In this document: piece by piece, positions 8,607 through 17,014 of the stretch | Layout of the letters: every line of letters starts with the position of its first letter | Numbering within the stretch: the stretch's first letter is position 1 | Origin: Solidesulfovibrio sp. | GTDB taxonomy: Bacteria > Desulfobacterota > Desulfovibrionia > Desulfovibrionales > Desulfovibrionaceae | Assembly (NCBI RefSeq): GCF_038562415.1 | Contig: NZ_JBCFBA010000012.1 | Coordinates: 62,001-126,000, forward strand | DNA: 64,000 nucleotides | Direction of reading: 5' to 3' | Made by a program: the position numbers and the translations under genes | Notes under the pieces: model-generated | Told to the model about the DNA's origin: nothing | The model's database searches: none | The model's input: only the letters and a program-made list of their open reading frames with translations

Positions 8607-8768
8607 ATGGACAAGCGACGGAAACGCACCGCACAGTTCAAGGCCAAAGTGGCGCTCGAGGCCCTGTTCGGCGAGTTGACCTTGCCCGAGCTGGCCAGCA
8701 CGTATGGTGTGCATCCGACGCAAATCGCCCCGGCGATTTCTGCGTCGCTGCCTTGGAAGAGGCCATGA
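8607..8768 (+). pseudogene. Truncated IS3-family transposase OrfA
   Basis: ATG at 8607, with GGAGG about ten bases upstream, opens a 53-codon frame. Its first 40 residues are a standard IS3/IS911 OrfA N-terminus (KRRKRTAQFKAKVALEAL, then LPELASTYGVHPTQI, the helix-turn-helix). After HPTQI the sequence departs from the family and stops. OrfB is absent, so this is a deletion remnant. It ends 25 bp from the FkbM gene, marking the junction between the parA island and the glycan genes. Confidence 0.85.
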
Positions 8769-8793
8769 GCGGACCGTGCTCCGCGTTCGCCGA

Positions 8794-9726
8794 TTACACG
8801 GCGACCAGGGCTTTGATCAAATCCGCGTGCCGTTCGTGGTGCAGGAAGAAGAAGTTTGTTTCCAGCGTTCCCTCGTCCATGAACGCGAAACGCCGCAGCT
8901 GTTGCCCGGCCAAGGCAAAGCAGCCGTAACCAAGCTCCTTGAAGAGGGCGATTATTTCGTTGGGATGGTAATCGAACTTGCTGGCCCACTTGCGCAACAT
9001 TTCCGAAAAGACGATGGGCTTGTGTTCGGCCAGGGTCTTGAGACCTCCGCGATAGACAAAGAATTCTGCTCCTTCCACGTCGCACTTAAGAAAATCCACG
9101 CTGAAGGGTTTGTCGGCCATGAACTCATCCAGGGGCATGACGCGGCAGTCGATGCGTTCAATGTCCGCCCGGTCGGCCACGTTGCGGCTGGAGGCGTTCA
9201 TGGAGCATTCGGGCGCGAAGTAGAATGTCAGTGTCTCGTTGACGTCGGAAAAGCCGAATGGGTACGTCTTTACCTGCTCGTCCAGGCCGTTTAGGGCGAC
9301 GTGTTGCGCCAGGCGGGCGAAGGTTTTGGGGATGGGCTCGAAGCTGTGGATGGTCAAGGACGGTTTTTTTCGGGCCAGCCACAAGGCGTACCAGCCTACG
9401 TTGGCCCCGATGTCCAGAAGGCAGGCACCGTCCGGCACCAGCCGTTCCACCATGGTCAGCTCCTCGCGCTCATGTCCGCCAAAGTTAATGATTTCCAGTA
9501 GGATATCGCGCTTGTCCTGGGCCGTTGGCAGCATCTTGATGTCCATGCCGCGAATGGTCATGCAGATTTCCCCATCTTTGATTTCAATGCGGGAAATGTC
9601 CGTCTGAGGCAGTCGTTGCGCATACTGGAAAAGTGTGCTGTGAAAGGCGTACATCTCATCGATGAATCGAGCCTTTGGCAGGCTACCCGTGGCATATGCA
9701 TCCAGAATTTCTTTCATGGTGTTCAT
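8794..9726 (-). CDS. FkbM family methyltransferase
   Basis: A 310-residue SAM-dependent methyltransferase of the FkbM type, which usually O-methylates sugars or polyketide hydroxyls. Motif I is LLDIGANVGWYA at residues 103-114. The acidic post-motif (IHSFEPIPKTF) and the FkbM signature VDFLKCDVEGAEF follow. It is translationally coupled to the SDR gene (ATGA overlap at 9723-9726) and is the last gene of the dehydrase/ThDP/SDR run, so it probably methylates the sugar made there. Confidence 0.9.
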   Translation of the reverse strand: MNTMKEILDAYATGSLPKARFIDEMYAFHSTLFQYAQRLPQTDISRIEIKDGEICMTIRGMDIKMLPTAQDKRDILLEIINFGGHEREELTMVERLVPDGACLLDIGANVGWYALWLARKKPSLTIHSFEPIPKTFARLAQHVALNGLDEQVKTYPFGFSDVNETLTFYFAPECSMNASSRNVADRADIERIDCRVMPLDEFMADKPFSVDFLKCDVEGAEFFVYRGGLKTLAEHKPIVFSEMLRKWASKFDYHPNEIIALFKELGYGCFALAGQQLRRFAFMDEGTLETNFFFLHHERHADLIKALVAV

Positions 9727-10778
9727 AGATAACTCTCTATAGTGCGTTTAAATCCATTGGGAATGGAGATCTGAGGGATCCAGCCAAGGGCGCGCAGCCG
9801 GGATACATCGGCATGCTGTCTTGTTATGGTGCTTTGCAGATAGCCTTTAGGATGTCCATCGCCAGGAAGGTTCTGGTCGGCGAGCACAACCTTGAGGCAA
9901 AGTTCCGGGTATAGGGAAGCGACAAGTTGGGCGAGCGCCTTAATGCTGATTTCCCCACCGTCATCACTGACGTTGTACGCCACACCCGGCTCCCCTCGCA
10001 GCAGAACCGTGAAGAAACCACGCACGGCGTCGGACAAGTAACAGAAGCTGCGGGTGGCTTCGCCCGAGCTCTTCAGTTGGATGTCGCGCCGGGCCACCAC
10101 ATTGGCCACGAATTCCGAAAAGACGCGCACATCGTGCAGGTCCATGCCGGGGCCATAGGTATGGAAGGGGCGCACGATGCGCGCCGGCACGCCGTACTGC
10201 TTGTGGTAGGCCACGCACAGGGTTTCGCCAAGGCGTTTGGATTCGGCATAGCAACTCCGCGGAGCCGTGGGGTCGAGCCAACCGTAGTCGGTTTCGGCAA
10301 TAGGCAGGCGGGTCACCTCGCCGTAGACTTCGCTACTGGAAAAGAACAAAAAGCCCCGGTTGTGACGCTCACGGGCCAGTTCCAGCAGGAGGCGCGTGCC
10401 CTGCACGTTGGGCAGGATGACGCCCACGGGATTGGTGCCGTAATGGTTGGGCGAAGCCAGGCTCGCGGCGTGGAAGATGTACTCCAGCGGCCCGTCCCAG
10501 GGCGGGGGCTCGCAGACGTCTCCCTGGAGGAAGGTCAGGTCGCCGGCATCGAGTTCGGCCTGAAACAGGCGGCGCACCTTGGCTTCGCTACGGGCGAAGG
10601 CCAGGATGGTCATGTTCAGATGGCGGGTGGCGTTGAGGTGCAGCAGCACCCGCACCACGGCCGAGGCCAGAAAGCCCGCCGCGCCGGTCACAAGCACCGT
10701 GCTTCCTGCCATGTTGCACCAGGGCAGATCCGCGGTAGTCGCGGCTTCCAAGTCCTGATGTCGAATCGCTTCCTTCAC
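9723..10778 (-). CDS. NAD-dependent epimerase/dehydratase (extended SDR)
   Basis: A 351-residue extended SDR. The nucleotide-binding motif is VTGAAGFLAS and the catalytic pair is YAESK (YxxxK), with a Ser-rich strand (FFSSSEVYGE) before it, as in UDP-glucuronate decarboxylase and dTDP-glucose dehydratase relatives. The start is placed at GTG 10778 because GGAGG lies 7 nt upstream; a TTG at 10853 would overlap the upstream gene. Sitting between the ThDP enzyme (37 nt gap) and FkbM, it is a reasonable candidate for the ketoreductase that finishes a branched-chain sugar, a role played by YerF in yersiniose synthesis. That assignment is by position only. Confidence 0.85.
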   Translation of the reverse strand: MKEAIRHQDLEAATTADLPWCNMAGSTVLVTGAAGFLASAVVRVLLHLNATRHLNMTILAFARSEAKVRRLFQAELDAGDLTFLQGDVCEPPPWDGPLEYIFHAASLASPNHYGTNPVGVILPNVQGTRLLLELARERHNRGFLFFSSSEVYGEVTRLPIAETDYGWLDPTAPRSCYAESKRLGETLCVAYHKQYGVPARIVRPFHTYGPGMDLHDVRVFSEFVANVVARRDIQLKSSGEATRSFCYLSDAVRGFFTVLLRGEPGVAYNVSDDGGEISIKALAQLVASLYPELCLKVVLADQNLPGDGHPKGYLQSTITRQHADVSRLRALGWIPQISIPNGFKRTIESYL

Positions 10779-10815
10779 TTCATCCTCCAGATCGGGCGGC
10801 CCGGATGGCGGCGGA

Positions 10816-12534
10816 TCATCGGGGTGGATCCATACTGGCCAAGGTGCTGCCAAAGGACATCCTTGGCGCTACCCCTACCGTCGGCGGCAGCTTCACCTGC
10901 AGCAGAAAGGGAAGGTCGGGCTCGGCAAAGAGGGCGTCAAAGGCCGCTGGCAGGTCGCCGGACCGAGAGACTTCGGCAGCGGGAATGCCATAGGCCCGAC
11001 TCAGGGCCACAAAATCCGGCGCGCTGTAGCCCCACTGCGTGGCCACAGCCCGGCCTTCAAACAGAGTATCCTGAAAATGGCGCACCATGCCAAGGCTGTT
11101 GTTGTGAAAAATAACCATCTTGATGGGCAGACGCAGCCGGGCCACGGTTTCCATTTCTTGCAGGTTGCATTGCATGCCGCCATCGCCGGAGATCATGACC
11201 ACCTGGCCGGGCGCATTTCCAGCAGCCAGGCTGGCCCCGATGGCCGCAGGCAAGGAAAAGCCCATGGCCCCCATGCCGCCGGAGAACAGCAGCCGCTGCC
11301 CCGGCCAGAGCCGCAGGGATTGGGCGGTCCACATTTGATTGTTGCCCACGTCCCCGGTGCAGGCGACGGCCTGTCGGGTGTGGGCGCTCAGCAAGCACAG
11401 GAATTGATTTGGATTGATTGTCCCGTCGCCGGGGGGCAATTCCTCGGTGTCGGGATAGGCGGCCATCCAGTCCGCGATCTGCCCCCGCCAGGCTGCCTCC
11501 ACGCCGAAGCTCCCCTTGACGGTTTGCGGCCGCTGGAGTGCCGCCAGCAGAAACGATTCCACGTCCGCCAGGATGTTTTGGCCGGAAACGACGTGGCCGG
11601 CCAGTTCGCAAGGATCGCAGTCCACGCGGAGGATGGTTCGCTCCCGCAGGAACTGTGGCCCGCCCACACCCAGTTGGCGTACATCCAGCCGGGAGCCGAA
11701 CACGGCCAGCAGATCGCAGGCCGCCAGGGCCAGATTGGCGTATCGGTTGCCGTAGGTGCCCACCATGCCCACCCGGTTCGGGTGGCCTTGCGGGAGCACA
11801 TCCACCCCCATGAGCGTATGCACGACGGGCACGTCGAGGCGCTCCGCCAATTGGCGAAAGAGCCCTGCCGCATGGCCCGCCGTCACGCCGCCGCCAGCCA
11901 TGAGCAGGGGGCGCTTGGCCTGGGCGATGGCCTGGAGGAAGCTGTCCAGCGTGGCTGCGTCCGTAAAGAGGGGACTGCGCCGTCGAATGGGAAAGGTGTG
12001 GGTGTCCAGGGCAGGGGCGGGGGCCCGCTGCACATCCATGGGTATATCAACCAGCACCGGACCCGGACGGCCGGAGACGGCCGTTTCCAGGGCTTCGGCA
12101 AGCACCGTGTGCGCGGCCTCGGGATCGGTCAGGCAGGTTGCGTACTTGCACAAGGGCCGTGCGACGTCCACGATGGCAGTTTCCTGAAAACCCCGCTGCC
12201 GCATGCCGCGGACGTGACGCATTTCGTGGCGGTTCACCTGCCCCGTGAGAAACAGCATGGGCACGGAATCGAAGTAGCAACTGCCGATGCCGGTCAAGAG
12301 GTTCGTCGCTCCCGGGCCACTGGTAGCCAGGGCCACGCAGGGCTGTCCGGTCATGCGCGTCTCGGCTTCCGCGGCAAAAGCGGCACCTTGCTCATGCTGC
12401 ATGCAGACAAGCTGCGTCTCCGCCAGCCGGTAGATGGCGTCCGCCAAGAAGGTGACCATGCCCCCGGTCAGTAGGTAGGCATGCCGCACCCCCTGACGCG
12501 CCAGGATGAGGGCGATGCTTTCTGCGATGTTCAT
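10816..12534 (-). CDS. ThDP-dependent enzyme, acetolactate synthase/YerE-like
   Basis: A 572-residue thiamine-diphosphate enzyme of the acetolactate synthase superfamily. The catalytic glutamate is in the N-terminal Pyr domain (CMQHEQGAAFAAEA, E48), and the Mg-ThDP motif runs from GDGGMQCN to HNNSLGM in the C-terminal domain. GAGGAG upstream supports ATG 12534. A housekeeping IlvB role is possible, but no small subunit is present, and the gene is 32 nt downstream of an RfbH-type dehydrase. In Yersinia the related enzyme YerE adds a two-carbon unit from pyruvate to C4 of CDP-3,6-dideoxy-4-keto-hexose; the same role is inferred here. Confidence 0.88.
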   Translation of the reverse strand: MNIAESIALILARQGVRHAYLLTGGMVTFLADAIYRLAETQLVCMQHEQGAAFAAEAETRMTGQPCVALATSGPGATNLLTGIGSCYFDSVPMLFLTGQVNRHEMRHVRGMRQRGFQETAIVDVARPLCKYATCLTDPEAAHTVLAEALETAVSGRPGPVLVDIPMDVQRAPAPALDTHTFPIRRRSPLFTDAATLDSFLQAIAQAKRPLLMAGGGVTAGHAAGLFRQLAERLDVPVVHTLMGVDVLPQGHPNRVGMVGTYGNRYANLALAACDLLAVFGSRLDVRQLGVGGPQFLRERTILRVDCDPCELAGHVVSGQNILADVESFLLAALQRPQTVKGSFGVEAAWRGQIADWMAAYPDTEELPPGDGTINPNQFLCLLSAHTRQAVACTGDVGNNQMWTAQSLRLWPGQRLLFSGGMGAMGFSLPAAIGASLAAGNAPGQVVMISGDGGMQCNLQEMETVARLRLPIKMVIFHNNSLGMVRHFQDTLFEGRAVATQWGYSAPDFVALSRAYGIPAAEVSRSGDLPAAFDALFAEPDLPFLLQVKLPPTVGVAPRMSFGSTLASMDPPR

Positions 12535-12566
12535 GGGCTCTCCTCGTTGCGCGGCATGGCGAGGCA

Positions 12567-14171
12567 CTACCGCCGCCCGAAAAAATCCCGCAACGCCTGT
12601 GCGGCGTGCTGAATGCGCTCCTTGTCCAGGGCCGGGTACACGCCCAGCCAGAAGGTGCGCAGCATGACGCTGTCCGTGTTCTCCAAGGAGCCAGCCACCC
12701 GGTAGGGATGATGGGTAAAATAGGGCTGCCGGATCAGGTTGCCCCCGAAGAGCAGGCGTGTGGCGATGCGCCGGTCGTTTAAGTAGCGCATCAACTCCTC
12801 GCGCAGGCCGGGGACGGTGGAAACGAGGGTCACCGGCAGGCCAAACCAACTCGGGCGCCCGCCGGCGGTGGGTCGGGTCAGCAGGCAATCCCCTTCCAGG
12901 CCGGCCAGGGCCTCGGTCCACAATGCGTAGTTTTCCCGGCGGCGTTCCACAAACTCGGGCAGCCGGCGCAGTTGGGCCGCACCTACGGCGGCTTGCATGT
13001 CCGAAATCTTCAGATTGTAGCCGGCGTGGGAATAGATGTACTTGTGATCGTAGCCCTCGGGCAACTCACCCAGCTTCCAGCCAAAGCGGCGGCGGCAGGT
13101 GTTGTCGTGGCCAGGGGGACACCAGCAGTCGCGGCCCCAGTCGCGCATGGACTCCAGAATTTTCCGCAGCAGCGGATCGGCTGTGGCCACGGCGCCGCCC
13201 TCGCCCATGGTAATGTGATGGGCCGGATAAAAAGAGTATGTGGCGATGTGGCCGAAGGTGCCGCACCGCAGGGGGCGCTCCACCCGAGAAAGCGCGGCCT
13301 GACCCGCAGGCAGGACGTATTCCGAACCCAGGGCGTCGCAGCAATCTTCCACCAGCCACAATCCATGCCGGCGGCAGATAGCCATCACGGTGGCCAGATT
13401 GAAGGGGTTGCCCAAGGTGTGCGCCAGGATCACGGCCTTTGTGCGTTCCGTGATCGCTGTCTCGATGCGTTCGGCTATGACGTTGAGCGTCTCCAGGTCC
13501 ACATCCACAAAGACGGGGATCAACCCGTTTTGCAAAATGGGATTCACCGTGGTGGGGAAACCGGCGGCCACGGTGACGACCTCATCGCCCGGCCGCAAGG
13601 CCCGCTCGCCCAGCAGGTGGGACATGAGGGCCGAGACGGCCAGCAAATTGGCCGAGGAGCCTGAATTCACGGTCAGCACGTATTTCAGGTCAAGAAATTC
13701 GGACAATCCCCGCTCAAACGCGTGGTTGAAGCGCCCGGAGGTCAGCCAGAAGTCGAGGCCGGCCTGCAGCACGGCGTCTATTTCTTCGCTGCCGTAGACC
13801 CGGCCTGCCACAGGCACGGCGCTCCGGTCGGGGTCGAAGGCGGCCTGGGTTTTCGGAGCGTGGGCCAGGGCATAATGCTCTTGGGCCAGTGCGGTGGCCT
13901 TGCGGCGCAGCACGCGCTCGAGCACCGAAAGGGCCACGGCGCCGACGGGCCGCAGGCCGGCCGGATCCTGCCAGCCCTCCTCGGCCACCAATACATACAT
14001 GACGCCGGCAGCGAGGGCCACGTCGGTCCAGACGAGTTCATCCGACGGAACCGGGACCGCAAGATCCTCCGCGTGCTGCGCAAGCGGAGCCAGCCGCACG
14101 CGCGCATCCGCGACGGCGGTAATCACAAAAAAACGAGTGGCGGAGGCAAGAATAGTTCCCAGCGTATGCAT
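12567..14171 (-). CDS. rfbH: CDP-6-deoxy-hexulose 3-dehydrase (RfbH/DdhC-like)
   Basis: This DegT-fold enzyme removes the C3 hydroxyl of CDP-4-keto-6-deoxyglucose with PMP and a [2Fe-2S] cluster. The diagnostic change is His for the PLP lysine in SFYPAHHITMGEGG (H318/H319). The E1 cluster cysteines are present as C278, C349, C351 and C359, with the CxC(x7)C spacing intact; a 13-residue insertion lengthens the loop after C278 (x70, where the family has x57). At 534 residues it is about 90 longer than the usual roughly 440. The extra N-terminus (1-90) is unrelated to RfbH, while homology starts near residue 95 (LAQEHYALAHAPK). The reductase partner (E3/DdhD) is not in the window. Confidence 0.92.
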   Translation of the reverse strand: MHTLGTILASATRFFVITAVADARVRLAPLAQHAEDLAVPVPSDELVWTDVALAAGVMYVLVAEEGWQDPAGLRPVGAVALSVLERVLRRKATALAQEHYALAHAPKTQAAFDPDRSAVPVAGRVYGSEEIDAVLQAGLDFWLTSGRFNHAFERGLSEFLDLKYVLTVNSGSSANLLAVSALMSHLLGERALRPGDEVVTVAAGFPTTVNPILQNGLIPVFVDVDLETLNVIAERIETAITERTKAVILAHTLGNPFNLATVMAICRRHGLWLVEDCCDALGSEYVLPAGQAALSRVERPLRCGTFGHIATYSFYPAHHITMGEGGAVATADPLLRKILESMRDWGRDCWCPPGHDNTCRRRFGWKLGELPEGYDHKYIYSHAGYNLKISDMQAAVGAAQLRRLPEFVERRRENYALWTEALAGLEGDCLLTRPTAGGRPSWFGLPVTLVSTVPGLREELMRYLNDRRIATRLLFGGNLIRQPYFTHHPYRVAGSLENTDSVMLRTFWLGVYPALDKERIQHAAQALRDFFGRR

Positions 14172-14732
14172 GGACGGACCTGCGTTGCGCTAAAGTTTGG
14201 CACCGGGGAACGGGCCAGAAAGGATAGCTGCCATAAGCCAGAAGGAGCCGCGGATCAAACTCCCGGCAACATGGCGAGCAATATCAGAATACTTGAGTCA
14301 TCTCAACGTGCGGGGCAGCCTGGTTTGCGATGGCCAAGGAAAACGCGCGTAAGGACAAAGGCGCCACGAGCCCCCGCCCGGCGGAATTCACGACCGCAGT
14401 TTCGAGTAGCAGCGCAACCGGGCCAGCGGCCGCCATCGTGTTGTGGGTGATCTCGCCTCTCGCGGTGCTCGCCGGACTGTACCGAGTGGAATACGCCTGC
14501 GAGCATGACTCGGGAGCAGGCCGTTGAACACGAGGCGCATAAAGGATTCGCTTGTGTGAAGGAACCGATGGACTGGCGGGCTCGTTTGTTGCGTGATGTT
14601 GGGAATTGAGCTCTGTAGCGGCGCTGTGTCCCGACGGGATGAGCCCGCCTCTTCTCAACCGGGGGAGGGACGATGCACCGGGCAAGCCTCCCTGGGGCGG
14701 TCCTCCCAGGACGGCGTTTCCGGCACGGTCGC
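14172..14732. other. 561-bp stretch without a recognisable gene
   Basis: Located between the 3-dehydrase gene and the next minus-strand gene. Frames of 65-200 codons exist on both strands but have scrambled composition and no recognisable motif. It may hold the promoter of the dehydrase/ThDP operon, but no clear -35/-10 pair is visible. Confidence 0.5.
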
Positions 14733-15662
14733 CTATTCCCGTGACACCAGATCGGCGACGGTGCCGTCGAGATCGGGCAAGGCGAAATTCTCGCCATGCA
14801 CAACGACGGACAGTCTGGACTGGAGTCCCTTGGCCAGGAGGGCGTCGCGGGGAACGGGGATGCGGAAGACGCCGCCGGCGTCGGGATCCGAGAAGGCGAT
14901 GGCCAGAAGGTCGTCATCGGCTTGAACGGCCAGAGGCACGGACGCGTTCAGGTCATCGATGCGCCGGACGGTCCCCTGGAACAGGCAAAGCCAGCCGCGC
15001 GCGGCATCGTAATGCTTGGCAATGGGCTCGCATTGGCCGACGTAGGGAGAATACCGCCAGGCGGCGGTGCGCCCGCGAAGGGGTTGGCCGAGCGGCAGGC
15101 CGTTGGGGGTGCGGGCCGTGAAGGTATGCTCCTCGCCGTCGCACAAATGCCGGGGGACGGGCCAGGAGAAGCCCCATTTGCCATGGCCGAGGCCGGCGGC
15201 CTCGAGGTCGGGCCGGTATTGATCGGCCATGGCCGAGGCCTCTTCCCGGCCATCCACGCCAATGACCACCCGGGCCGGCCAAAGCGCGTCGCCGGGTCGG
15301 TACCAGCCCTGGAGCTCCTCGTCGCGTAGGATATCCAGATTGCCACGGACCGTGTCGTGGGGAACTGTAATCCGCAGCAATTCTTTGCACAGCGGTTGCC
15401 ATGTTGGTTCGACCACCACCAGGGCGCGTAATTCCCTCCGGGAATCTTGGATGTCGGCCAGGTCGATCCGAAAGCCATAACACCCGTCGTGATGCCCCGC
15501 CGCCGCGACATCGGGCCGGAATTGCCCGGCAACGGCCTTGGCCAGCACCGTAAAGGCTTCGTCGATGAGCATGACAGTCGGCCGCACGGTGGGCGTGGCC
15601 GGGCACCAGGCCCAGCCCTGCACCGATGCGGCGTCGACAAGATCCACAAATCCCTCAAACAT
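14733..15662 (-). CDS. Glycan-locus protein with repeated GW...RPD modules
   Basis: About 309 residues if started at ATG 15662 (FEGFVDL follows at once); an in-frame ATG at 15746 would give 337 residues with an atypical N-terminus. At least two copies of a module of roughly 100 residues are visible: GWAWCP ... FRPDVAAAG ... GCYGF, then GWYRPGD ... YRPDLEAAG ... GKWGF. No catalytic motif was recognised. Similar modules appear in the next gene (N-terminus) and in the middle of the 1364-residue glycosyltransferase, so this looks like a stand-alone carbohydrate-associated beta domain protein. Function unknown. Confidence 0.7.
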   Translation of the reverse strand: MFEGFVDLVDAASVQGWAWCPATPTVRPTVMLIDEAFTVLAKAVAGQFRPDVAAAGHHDGCYGFRIDLADIQDSRRELRALVVVEPTWQPLCKELLRITVPHDTVRGNLDILRDEELQGWYRPGDALWPARVVIGVDGREEASAMADQYRPDLEAAGLGHGKWGFSWPVPRHLCDGEEHTFTARTPNGLPLGQPLRGRTAAWRYSPYVGQCEPIAKHYDAARGWLCLFQGTVRRIDDLNASVPLAVQADDDLLAIAFSDPDAGGVFRIPVPRDALLAKGLQSRLSVVVHGENFALPDLDGTVADLVSRE

Positions 15663-15752
15663 ACTGGCCGCCGCCTTTGTTTGATCGTTTGCCTGAATCG
15701 CCGTGAATGACGTTTGGCGCAACCCGGCACGTCGCAACGACTGCATTTCCCG

Positions 15753-16919
15753 TTACGCGAACTCGTTGGTTTTCACGACAACGAGGGAGAAGGGAAAGCC
15801 TCCGGGAATCTCCGCATGATTTTCATAATATTCTATGGCGAAATCGGCGTAGGGGGACAGCGGCCGGACGAAATCTTCGTACAGGGATTTCGGTGAAATG
15901 AATTTTTCCTGCCGCTGGCAGACCTGCTCATTAAACATGAGGGCTGCCGTTTTCGAGAAGAGCGGCGGCAGGGTCTTGCCCCGATATTTCGATGTCCAGA
16001 CATGGGGCGAGGTGATGACGACATCCTGAACATCCATGTACAGTGGACCGATCCACAGGGTTCCGCCTTTTTTGAGCAGACGGAGGGCTTCATGGAGGAA
16101 CAACATGTCCGCATCGTTTTCAAAATGCTCCCAGGAACAATGCAGGCTCATGAAATCCAAAGAATTACTTTCCAGAGGAATCGATACAGCGTCGCAGCCT
16201 ATAGTGTCGTCCTTGATTCCCGTAGGATAAGTTTGATCCTGACGGGAGGTTTTGGCTCCATACAGGCGCCGCACGATATCCCAAAAAGGGGAATTGCTGC
16301 TCGCCACATCCAGGCAGACGCTGTCCTTGGGAATGGATCTGCCGGTCAACGAGAGGTAATGCTGAAGGGCCTTTGGCATCAGAAACGATCCAAATTCCTT
16401 GCAGTATTTGGGATAATTCACCATATAGTCGGCCTTGGCCAACCAGTTCTCCCATTCCTTTTGGTCGATGGATTTATAGCGGATCGGTATGCCGTAGGAG
16501 GAAAGCAGATACATCAGGAATGCCGGAGGAACCACGCCAGGCTTGACAACGGTGACGGCATGTCTCCGGTTGAGCCACTGGATATGCGTGTCGATCAAGG
16601 GATCACGCTTGACCGTATAGGGAAGACGGTGAAGTTCTTTGTTCCCTCTGTAGAACACGATGAATATATTGCAGTCAAATCCCGTCCCGGCATCTCCTGA
16701 AAACGACCAGCCGGAATTGCGGTCCTTGTATTTCGGATAACGATTGAAGACATCGATCCGCGATATATTCGTTGTGCCCTGGGCTATCACCTTGCCATCC
16801 TTATTCTGGATGACAACCTTGTCACATTTCTCCGGTCCGAGAAACCAGCCACGGATATAAAGATAATTTGTGTTTTCAATATAATAATGCACGCTGACAG
16901 CGCTTAGATAGTTGCTCAT
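15753..16919 (-). CDS. SAM-dependent methyltransferase with N-terminal GW module
   Basis: A 388-residue protein. Residues 1-100 resemble the GW...R-D-V module of the neighbouring gene (YIRGWFLGPEKC, then SRIDVFNRYP and NSGWSFSG). Residues about 185-340 form a class I methyltransferase: motif I is altered (VCLDVASSNSPFWD), and SLHCSWEHFENDADMLFLHE followed by LLKKGGTLWIG is the typical Methyltransf_11 pattern. GGAG precedes ATG 16919. It probably methylates a sugar of the locus glycan. The composition is AT-richer than the flanks. Confidence 0.8.
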   Translation of the reverse strand: MSNYLSAVSVHYYIENTNYLYIRGWFLGPEKCDKVVIQNKDGKVIAQGTTNISRIDVFNRYPKYKDRNSGWSFSGDAGTGFDCNIFIVFYRGNKELHRLPYTVKRDPLIDTHIQWLNRRHAVTVVKPGVVPPAFLMYLLSSYGIPIRYKSIDQKEWENWLAKADYMVNYPKYCKEFGSFLMPKALQHYLSLTGRSIPKDSVCLDVASSNSPFWDIVRRLYGAKTSRQDQTYPTGIKDDTIGCDAVSIPLESNSLDFMSLHCSWEHFENDADMLFLHEALRLLKKGGTLWIGPLYMDVQDVVITSPHVWTSKYRGKTLPPLFSKTAALMFNEQVCQRQEKFISPKSLYEDFVRPLSPYADFAIEYYENHAEIPGGFPFSLVVVKTNEFA

Positions 16920-17014
16920 CGTGTTTCTCCGGCTGGAAGTGAAACAAGGTTCGAAGCGTAACTAAACGAGAAGGACAATCCTTTTTGACTTATTTGAAGG
17001 CAGCTTGGCAGTAC

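Noticed and set aside
10816-12534. Housekeeping acetolactate synthase (IlvB)
   Set aside because: Not excluded by sequence alone, but the absence of an IlvN subunit and the tight link to RfbH and SDR genes favour a sugar-branching role.
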